Shown here one piece after another: positions 21,782 to 28,126 of a stretch of 29,380 bases of DNA (the stretch's first letter is position 1; every line of letters begins with the position of its first letter). The stretch comes from a bacterium (GTDB lineage: Bacteria > UBP14 > UBA6098 > 4484-93): assembly GCA_021158465.1 (NCBI GenBank), contig JAGGUN010000051.1, forward strand, positions 1 through 29,380, written 5' to 3'. Position numbers and translations under genes: made by a program. Below the pieces are notes generated by a model. It was not told where the DNA came from. It saw nothing but the letters and a program-made list of their open reading frames with translations, and did not search any database.

Positions 21782-23548
21782 TTAGAAGGTTAGGGTGTAT
21801 ATCAATTGGAAGAAGCCAGGGTTAAGGGTTCTGCCCGAGATGGCAAACCTTTCCAGTTGATACTCGCCTGAAGCGGAAATGCTCCAGTTTCTATCTCCCT
21901 TTAGCTCTATGTTCGAGAAGATTGCCTTTTTCGTTCGTTCTTCCTTTTTTTCTTTACCAGTTCCCCAATCCCATTCATCCTCACGATGCCACAAGCATCC
22001 TATCGTTGGACGGAACGATGAGAAATTCCATTGCAACTCAACGCGGACACTCCAGCCTCTTCTCTCCCAAGAGAGAGCCTCAACCCACTGTTCCCGCCAT
22101 ATAAGCCCGCCATAGTCCTCGTATATATTCGAAAGTTCGAGATGATATAAAAAATTCCCTCTCGTGTATTCCGTTCGAAGTTCATATGAGCGTCTACGGA
22201 ATATCTTGTTTCTCGATTCAGTGTCCCTCCTTCCATAGTCGTAGATTATATGATTAGCCCGTATCGGCGCCGACGCACAAAAATTTAAGCAGTCCTTAAC
22301 TCTAAGTTCCACTGATGGAACAAGCAGATACGAGTTGTTCCAATTGCTCTCACCAGAGAGTGTAAGGAGATAAACGGAATGTGTTTTCCTAACGATATAG
22401 TCGATCCCAGAGACAAGGAACGGCAGAAGCAATCGATGATAGCTTGCCTTGAGGATCTGGCTTTGAATGTCTCGAGAAAGTGAGCGAGAGGAGTCCAAAT
22501 TATCATCGGTCCGCTCAAGCGACAGGCTCGCCTCAAGCACCAATGTATCGCTCGGAAAGTGTATAACAGCTCCTCCATAAACTGCACCCCACTCCTTGTT
22601 CATATCTCTGGTATCATCGGTATAATCCTCACTTATACTATATGTCCCATAACCCGTCTTCAGGTCAAGGAAATTGAGGAAAGATCTTGAAACCCCTGTT
22701 CCCAATCTTATCATCTTGTAACAGTTGGAATTACCTTCCAGCGCAACCAGGCGAGCAGAATCAGCGTCGGATGAGGAATAGCGTTTCCTGTTCAAACCCA
22801 TCGAGAGTGAACAGGTAAGCATACAGGAAAGAGGTAGTCTGACCTTGTTGATAGAAAAGATGTTACCGCTCCACTCTTCTCTTCTGTCCACCTCGTATCC
22901 GGAGGGCAATTCGTTAAAGTATCCGACCTGTCTGCCCTCTCCTTTCATATCAAACGAGATATCCCAGAATGCAAAAGGTGAATGCGATCCTTTAAGATGC
23001 ACAAGAAGGAAGCTTTCTGGTGTCTTCGGAGAGAAGTCATACTGTCCTTCAAGGCTTGCCCGATCAAAGATGAAAAACGGCTTGACCGAGGAGATTTTTT
23101 CACCAACGATGCAGGCAGGCTCGAAGCTGCTGTCAGCGAAGTTCACACGGAGGTTGCCTCGCAGAGCAACACTCGAATTTGTATGCAGAACGCCCCAGAG
23201 TGTCCTCTCATAAAACGGACCAAAAGCAAACTTACGAACACCGCTCCCAGCCTCGAGATTGTTATCTATCTCAAACAAGACCCCAAAACCTCTGTGGGAA
23301 AATTCAAGCGAACCGATACCCCTCTCCCTATTAACAGAACCAGACCCCACAAGCGAGGGGCGCTGGGAAAGAAGCTGGTTGAAACTCACCCGCAGGTTCT
23401 TCCCAGACAAAAAAAGTGTATGCCTCAAGGAAAAGCTCGTGTTGTCATAACTGTATCCGACAGAATACCCTCCACAAACATCAGAAATCCAGAGGAAAGG
23501 GAGCAGAATGATTAAAATTTTATACACTAATCTTTTCATATACAACAT
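21782..23548 (-). CDS. Predicted outer-membrane beta-barrel protein, unknown function
   Basis: 588 residues from the ATG at 23546-23548, which has CAGG 7 bases upstream. An ATG three codons later and a TTG at 23563 are alternatives. A signal peptide (hydrophobic core LVYKILIILLPFLWI) is followed by VCGGYSVGYSYDN. The whole mature chain is made of alternating hydrophobic/aromatic strands with charged loops (for example ISFDMKGEGRQVGYF, LRTEYTRGNFLYHLEL, VRVELQWNFSSF). It ends in LIYTLTF, a typical C-terminal beta-signal with terminal phenylalanine for insertion by the BAM complex. A large 24-30-strand barrel would fit the length. No named family is recognised. The 5' end overlaps the TatD-RsmA gene (29 bases with this start), so the two form an operon. 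Confidence 0.8.
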   Translation of the reverse strand: MLYMKRLVYKILIILLPFLWISDVCGGYSVGYSYDNTSFSLRHTLFLSGKNLRVSFNQLLSQRPSLVGSGSVNRERGIGSLEFSHRGFGVLFEIDNNLEAGSGVRKFAFGPFYERTLWGVLHTNSSVALRGNLRVNFADSSFEPACIVGEKISSVKPFFIFDRASLEGQYDFSPKTPESFLLVHLKGSHSPFAFWDISFDMKGEGRQVGYFNELPSGYEVDRREEWSGNIFSINKVRLPLSCMLTCSLSMGLNRKRYSSSDADSARLVALEGNSNCYKMIRLGTGVSRSFLNFLDLKTGYGTYSISEDYTDDTRDMNKEWGAVYGGAVIHFPSDTLVLEASLSLERTDDNLDSSRSLSRDIQSQILKASYHRLLLPFLVSGIDYIVRKTHSVYLLTLSGESNWNNSYLLVPSVELRVKDCLNFCASAPIRANHIIYDYGRRDTESRNKIFRRRSYELRTEYTRGNFLYHLELSNIYEDYGGLIWREQWVEALSWERRGWSVRVELQWNFSSFRPTIGCLWHREDEWDWGTGKEKKEERTKKAIFSNIELKGDRNWSISASGEYQLERFAISGRTLNPGFFQLIYTLTF

Positions 23549-25085
23549 TTGCCAGCCTGCCAAAGTCCTCGGGAGAGATGGTCTCTGCCCGGATATCCTC
23601 AGGGAAAGAAAGCTCTCTCATCGCCAGAGAAACAGCCTCAGACGGAATATCGCTTGAAAGCGCCACTGAGTTTATCAATTTTTTCCTCCTCTTTGCGAAG
23701 GACAGCTTGACAAATTTTATGAAGAATTCCTCATTTGTCAGCTGGGCTACAGGGGGCTTTTTCTCAAAGAGCAGAACCGTTGATGTTACTTTCGGTCGGG
23801 GGATAAAACACTCTGGCGGGAGGTTCATAATCCGGGAAATCTTAAAGAAAAACTGAAGAAGCACCGAAAGGAAGCCATAGTTTTTTGTCCTTGGTAAAGC
23901 GAGGAGCCGGTCTGCTACCTCTTTTTGCACCATAAGAGCAGTTCTGCGGATAAATCTCCTCTCAGAGATAATCTTGAAGAGTATGGACGATGTGATATTG
24001 TACGGTATATTGCCGACGACGACGAGCCTTTCGCCAAGATCCGACAGGGAGATGTTCAGGAAATCCTCGTTTATAATCTCGAGGTTCGGAATATTCTTTT
24101 CAGAAAGCAGGATTGCCAGGTTCTTGTCTATCTCAACAGCTATTACCCTGCCTGCTTTCTCGCACAGGAAACGGGTAAGCATTCCCCTTCCCGAGCCTAC
24201 CTCCACGACGGTATCGTTCCGGTTTATCTGAACAGCTCTTGCTATCTTCCTTGCGACATTCTCATCGACGAGGAAGTTCTGCCCGAGCGATCTTCTCGGG
24301 CGAACGGGGGATACAACCGTCGGCTTCTCGATTCCGAAGAATCTACACCCGTTGTTCGTGGTTAACTTCTCCACATAAGAGAGAGGCTCCTTCCAGATAG
24401 CTGCAAGCCGACAAGCAACATTCCTCAAAAGTGCAGGTCTATTGAGAGCCCCTCTGAACGGGTGCGGAGTAAGATACGGCGAATCTGTTTCAAGCAGGAT
24501 CTTTTTACGGTCTGCAAGGCGGGCAATCTCTGCCCTATCCGTCCCGGGGTATGTAAGTGTCCCGTTGAACGAGACAAAGAACCCCATATCCATCGCCAAG
24601 GCAAGAGCTTTCTTGTCCCCAGAGAATGAGTGAAGAAGAACTGGAAGCTCCAATGCGAACGGCTTGAGTATTGAAAAGGCATCAGAAAAGGCATCTCTTA
24701 TATGTACAATTACAGGCAGCCCGAGCCGTTTAGCTATCTCAAGCTGACTACGGAAAACCTCCCTTTGAACATTCTGCGGAGAAACATTCCGATAGTAGTC
24801 GAGCCCTATTTCCCCTATCGCAACGACCTTGTCAAGCGATGCAAGACGCTCTATCTCGGCAAAGGATTCATCCGTTGCCTCTTTTGCCTCATGTGGGTGG
24901 ATGCCAACAGCTGCATATATCTGGGGATAGAGAGTTGCGAGCTTGTAGGCTCTCCTGCTCGACGCGACATCTATCCCTGGGTTCACGATAAGATGAACGC
25001 CAGAGGAGATTGCCTCATCGATTACATCCTTTCTTACCCCGTCAAACTGGGGAAAATCAAGATGCGCGTGTGTGTCGAAAAGCAT
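23520..25085 (-). CDS. rsmA: TatD-family hydrolase fused to RsmA 16S rRNA dimethyladenosine transferase
   Basis: 521 residues in one uninterrupted frame. Residues 1-253 form a complete TatD-type metal-dependent nuclease: HAHLDF with His6/His8, GEIGLDYYR (Glu92), VIVHIRDA (His128), LLHSFSG (His152) and ETDSPYLTPHPFRG (Asp201). A 10-residue linker follows. Residues 264-521 form a complete RsmA/KsgA: RRSLGQNFLVDENVARKI, VEVGSGRGMLT, AVEID, catalytic NIPYNIT and FIPRPKVTS. RsmA dimethylates two adjacent adenines near the 3' end of 16S rRNA; TatD enzymes are 3'-5' nucleases. The two genes are neighbours in many genomes, but a fusion is unusual. The ATG is exactly at the predicted transcription start and no Shine-Dalgarno site is suitably placed. 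Confidence 0.93.
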   Translation of the reverse strand: MLFDTHAHLDFPQFDGVRKDVIDEAISSGVHLIVNPGIDVASSRRAYKLATLYPQIYAAVGIHPHEAKEATDESFAEIERLASLDKVVAIGEIGLDYYRNVSPQNVQREVFRSQLEIAKRLGLPVIVHIRDAFSDAFSILKPFALELPVLLHSFSGDKKALALAMDMGFFVSFNGTLTYPGTDRAEIARLADRKKILLETDSPYLTPHPFRGALNRPALLRNVACRLAAIWKEPLSYVEKLTTNNGCRFFGIEKPTVVSPVRPRRSLGQNFLVDENVARKIARAVQINRNDTVVEVGSGRGMLTRFLCEKAGRVIAVEIDKNLAILLSEKNIPNLEIINEDFLNISLSDLGERLVVVGNIPYNITSSILFKIISERRFIRRTALMVQKEVADRLLALPRTKNYGFLSVLLQFFFKISRIMNLPPECFIPRPKVTSTVLLFEKKPPVAQLTNEEFFIKFVKLSFAKRRKKLINSVALSSDIPSEAVSLAMRELSFPEDIRAETISPEDFGRLANVVYEKISV

Positions 25086-25091
25086 CGGTTA

Positions 25092-25120
25092 AATCTAACA
25101 ACCTGCCTATCAAATGTCAA
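25092..25120 (-). promoter_or_regulatory. Sigma70-type promoter of tatD-rsmA, predicted leaderless
   Basis: On the minus strand, a perfect TTGACA (25115-25120), 17-base spacer and TAGATT (25092-25097). Six bases follow the -10 before the A of the ATG at 25085, so the expected +1 coincides with the start codon. The same -10 variant and spacing occur in the kinase promoter. Confidence 0.65.
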
Positions 25121-25129
25121 CATTTTGTA

Positions 25130-25157
25130 TTGACAAATCGGATTTTACTTCTATAAT
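25130..25157 (+). promoter_or_regulatory. Consensus sigma70-type promoter of the tRNA-Ser genes
   Basis: TTGACA at 25130-25135 and TATAAT at 25152-25157, both perfect, with a 16-base spacer. The start site would be near 25164, just 5 bases before the first tRNA. It is back to back with the tatD-rsmA promoter, the two -35 boxes being 9 bases apart. Confidence 0.8.
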
Positions 25158-25168
25158 ATTTGGGAAAC

Positions 25169-25253
25169 GGAGGACTAGTCCTAACTGGTAAGGCAGCGGA
25201 CTTGAAATCCGCCGGGCTTTAAGCCCTTGGGGGTTCGAATCCCTCGTCCTCCG
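25169..25253 (+). tRNA. tRNA-Ser (anticodon TGA)
   Basis: Cloverleaf read by eye: acceptor stem GGAGGAC pairs with GTCCTCC (25246-25252), discriminator G. The anticodon arm is GCGGA-CTTGAAA-TCCGC with anticodon TGA. A long variable arm (GGGC-TTTAA-GCCC) is typical of class II tRNAs. The T arm contains GGTTCGAATCC. CCA is not encoded, so it must be added after transcription. It should read UCA and, by wobble, other UCN serine codons. Confidence 0.95.
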
Positions 25254-25284
25254 GTAAATTAGTAATTAGCGAATAGCGGGTTCA

Positions 25285-25376
25285 GGAGAGGTGGCCGAGC
25301 TGGCTGAAGGCAGCCGCCTGCTAAGCGGCTGAAGGGTCAAAAAACTCTTCCCGGGGTTCGAATCCCCGCCTCTCCG
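25285..25376 (+). tRNA. tRNA-Ser (anticodon GCT)
   Basis: Acceptor stem GGAGAGG pairs with CCTCTCC (25369-25375), discriminator G. The anticodon arm is GCCGC-CTGCTAA-GCGGC with anticodon GCT, reading AGC and AGU. The variable arm is long (GAAGGGT ... ACTCTTC), as expected for serine tRNA. The T arm is CGGGG-TTCGAAT-CCCCG. CCA is not encoded. It follows the first tRNA after 31 bases and ends 4 bases before the stop codon of the convergent gene. No terminator is visible on the plus strand. Confidence 0.95.
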
Positions 25377-25380
25377 AATT

Positions 25381-28026
25381 CTATTTAAGGTATATTACCT
25401 TCTTTACCACTGTCCCTTTCTCAACGCTTGCCTTAATTAGATATACTCCACTTGGAATGTCCTTGTCTGGTGCCCAGATGACCATCGTAGGGTCAGGACG
25501 CACACTTTCATCCTTTGCGGGGATGTTTTCAACCAACCTACCGTTTATATCATATATCTCAATATCTGCACCAGCAAGCGCCTCTATCCTGAGCGAGGAA
25601 TTAAACGGGTTGGGACAAGCAGAAATAGCGATTCCAAGGGGCGATCTTGATCTTCCTTCTGCAATCTTTGTTGTATCTGCGAAATCGAGGATGATAATGT
25701 CATAGTATTCAAGCACTGGGATTACAAGACTGATAATACCATCCTCATAATCGAATTCGGGGTAGACCGTATCTGGGAAATCGGGCGAGACAAGCATCAC
25801 AACCCTGCAAGTATCGCTGACGGGAACTGTAACCGGGACGCTCTCCTGTGGGAGCATCACGCGCCCGGCGCTGTCCCAGTTGTGGTTTATAATGTGCAGA
25901 TACGCGCGCGAGCTGTCCGCCGCGTATGTATAGGCTATCGTAACATTCGATTCATTCACCGGTGAGTCGAATCGCAAGCCACCCGATTCCCAGTCGATAT
26001 TCCACTCACCGTTGAACGGCACAATACCGTTGACAGTAACCAGTGTTTCGTTATCACTCACAGTAGCATTCTTATAAATATCAAAGTATGCATTCAGGAA
26101 ATCCGCCTGCTGCTTGATGATTTCGATAAGCGGTGTGCCATCAGAAAGTGTGTCAGTCCACGAGTCCTCATCCGATACCTGAACAGGGAAGCAGAAATTG
26201 ACACCTGCGGCACGCATTTCCATTCCATAGGTCCGAATGTAAATTGCCCGCTCATCGGCAGGTTCGTCTATTCCGCCGAGATGTGCGAACGGCATACCGA
26301 GCTGCCAGAAATCGCAGAATGCAACAAGCGGAACATCCTCGCCCAGATAATCCACTGCTCTTCTTTTTATCAGTCGCCAGATATTTATCTGCGCCTGATT
26401 ACCAATAAGACATACTCCATCGGTATCTGTCGCGGTGGGGCAATGATACGCAGGAAAATTAAGCCCATCGAACATCGGTGCAAGTGAATAATCAACGAAG
26501 TGTGGATTGCAGTAAGCTGAGCCGTTATATGTGATGAAAACTTCCCGCCCGAGAGATGCTGCATAAGCCCTTACGCTGTCGGCAATTGTCCGCCACCAAT
26601 TTAGATATATCAATTCATACATAAATGACCTCTCAAACAAATCATTCACAAGATTTACCGTAAAATCGTCGTCGTAGAAAAGCAAAGTAAGTAGCAGGTG
26701 GTAATCTCTTGGGAACCAGTCGAGGAATAGCTTGTTCGGTGGGTCGAGCATAGTTTCCCAGGTTAGCTCGCCGCCGAATGGGTTAAGTGTCCACTCGTGC
26801 GCCTGAAGATATCTACGATAATTGAAGCTGTTCATCGTGCCGTCGGGGCAGACAAGTGTGTCGGATAGCTCTATGAGCTTTTGCGTCTCCCAGCGTGCGT
26901 CGGTTGGCGTCCAGCCCGAATCAACACAATAGCGCTGGAGCAAAAATTGACGGAATCCTTGCCCAAACAGTTGCATCTCGGATAGCCATATTTCGCTCTC
27001 GGTAGAGGACAGCAGGACTTTCTCAGCGCGAGCTGGCTCAACGAGGAAGGAGCGTATTGAATCGGCGTTCGATATGTCGAACAGGGGCGGTTCAAAATCC
27101 CGCCATATAGCGCCATCCCAGTAGACGACATAAAAATTGCCAGGTATGTGCTCGGCAGGGAACCTCAAATACACTTGCCGAATTGTCCGAATTCTACCGA
27201 AGTCTATCATAACCCAATGGGTGTCGCATGTATCTGAACGCCAGGATGTTGAAAAATTGTCGTCGAAAGCGAGAAAAGCGGAGTCCTCATTCGAGCTCGC
27301 CGATGCGGTAGGAACGAACCATTCCACAGGTGTATCATATCCATGCCCGAAAACAACTGAAAGCCTCGTCGCAAAATTCGCTGCACCGATTGTGTAATCG
27401 TCATAGCCGATATTCTTATTGTTTGTGGAATCAGCATCGAAATCAAGCTCATAAGCGCCCTCCACCTGGTCAAACTCAAGCGCATTGACACCGGCATCGA
27501 GCTGTTCAAAAGCCCAGTACAGGCAATAATCGAGGTAGTTCTCGTTGGCAATAGTGCCGTTGGTGATAGTAAACCCGAATGGTCCCGTTGGCTGATAATA
27601 TATCTCACCATCGGCGTTAAGTGTAACAAAATCATAATAGACGGGATCGGGTATCTCAAACGGATAAACATGGTCGTCATCGTATGGGTTATCGCAGTGC
27701 CATCCGCCTTCTCGAGTGAGCTGAGGCACCTGCACACCGCCCTCGAACAGTGCACCATTTCCATTCACTGCCGGCGGAAGCGAAGGAAAGCCATAAAGAG
27801 GGTTGGTGAACGGATTTCCCGGCATACTGGAATACTTGAACCAGGCGCGTTTTATAAACTGTGGTTCAATATATGTTGCCACATCAGCAACGGAGTCGCA
27901 CCACACGGTAGGACCGAATGACCAGACAGCGACATTGGAGAGGTCATCGACGATCTGGGCACTGCACACCCCCGCACCAATCATCATTGCCACCACAAGG
28001 ATCATCGCATTTCGCATTTTACCCAT
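25381..28026 (-). CDS. Secreted TIM-barrel glycoside-hydrolase-like protein with inserted discoidin domain
   Basis: 881 residues with a signal peptide (MRNAMILVVAMMIGAGVCSA). The catalytic-looking part appears as two halves (about 28-235 and 357-645) of an (alpha/beta)8 barrel, with strand ends such as AGVNALEFDQVEGAY, VFITYNGSAY and VPLVAFCDFWQLG. A discoidin/F5-8C carbohydrate-binding domain (about 237-355) is inserted between them: TASASSNEDSAFLAFDDNFS, WVMIDFGRIRTIRQVYLRF, IWLSEMQLFG. Beta-sandwich regions follow (about 650-790), then the sorting module (ACPNPFNSSLRIEA ... KKVIYLK). It probably binds or cleaves polysaccharide at the surface. The glycosidase family is not recognised, and Asp/Glu candidates (such as Glu184 or Asp186) are only guesses. 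An ATG at 28017 is an alternative start. Confidence 0.82.
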   Translation of the reverse strand: MGKMRNAMILVVAMMIGAGVCSAQIVDDLSNVAVWSFGPTVWCDSVADVATYIEPQFIKRAWFKYSSMPGNPFTNPLYGFPSLPPAVNGNGALFEGGVQVPQLTREGGWHCDNPYDDDHVYPFEIPDPVYYDFVTLNADGEIYYQPTGPFGFTITNGTIANENYLDYCLYWAFEQLDAGVNALEFDQVEGAYELDFDADSTNNKNIGYDDYTIGAANFATRLSVVFGHGYDTPVEWFVPTASASSNEDSAFLAFDDNFSTSWRSDTCDTHWVMIDFGRIRTIRQVYLRFPAEHIPGNFYVVYWDGAIWRDFEPPLFDISNADSIRSFLVEPARAEKVLLSSTESEIWLSEMQLFGQGFRQFLLQRYCVDSGWTPTDARWETQKLIELSDTLVCPDGTMNSFNYRRYLQAHEWTLNPFGGELTWETMLDPPNKLFLDWFPRDYHLLLTLLFYDDDFTVNLVNDLFERSFMYELIYLNWWRTIADSVRAYAASLGREVFITYNGSAYCNPHFVDYSLAPMFDGLNFPAYHCPTATDTDGVCLIGNQAQINIWRLIKRRAVDYLGEDVPLVAFCDFWQLGMPFAHLGGIDEPADERAIYIRTYGMEMRAAGVNFCFPVQVSDEDSWTDTLSDGTPLIEIIKQQADFLNAYFDIYKNATVSDNETLVTVNGIVPFNGEWNIDWESGGLRFDSPVNESNVTIAYTYAADSSRAYLHIINHNWDSAGRVMLPQESVPVTVPVSDTCRVVMLVSPDFPDTVYPEFDYEDGIISLVIPVLEYYDIIILDFADTTKIAEGRSRSPLGIAISACPNPFNSSLRIEALAGADIEIYDINGRLVENIPAKDESVRPDPTMVIWAPDKDIPSGVYLIKASVEKGTVVKKVIYLK

Positions 28027-28030
28027 TAAT

Positions 28031-28058
28031 AATATAATACAGAAGGGACAGAAATCAA
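28031..28058 (-). promoter_or_regulatory. Possible promoter of the glycosidase-like gene
   Basis: TTGATT (28053-28058), 16-base spacer, TATATT (28031-28036) on the minus strand. The -10 ends only 4 bases before the ATG at 28026, so the mRNA would be leaderless or begin just inside it. In the latter case the ATG at 28017 (GGGTAAAATG) would be used. Confidence 0.45.
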
Positions 28059-28087
28059 AGGGGAATTATCAGGAGGATTGGGATGGT

Positions 28088-28117
28088 AAAAGGGGGGTGA
28101 AAAGATTTCCACCCCCC
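28088..28117 (-). terminator. Rho-independent terminator after the carboxypeptidase-regulatory repeat protein
   Basis: Reading the minus strand, GGGGGGTG (28110-28117), a 10-base loop, CACCCCCC (28092-28099), then TTTT. The 8-bp stem is nearly all G-C. It begins 10 bases after the stop codon at 28127 and is the only strong intrinsic terminator I see in the window. Confidence 0.88.
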
Positions 28118-28126
28118 AAAGACTGC

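Noticed and set aside
21764-21784. AAACAAA/TTTGTTT inverted repeat after the 593-codon barrel frame
   Set aside because: The stem is all A-T except one pair, with a 3-base loop, and it overlaps the -35 box; it is too weak to call a terminator.
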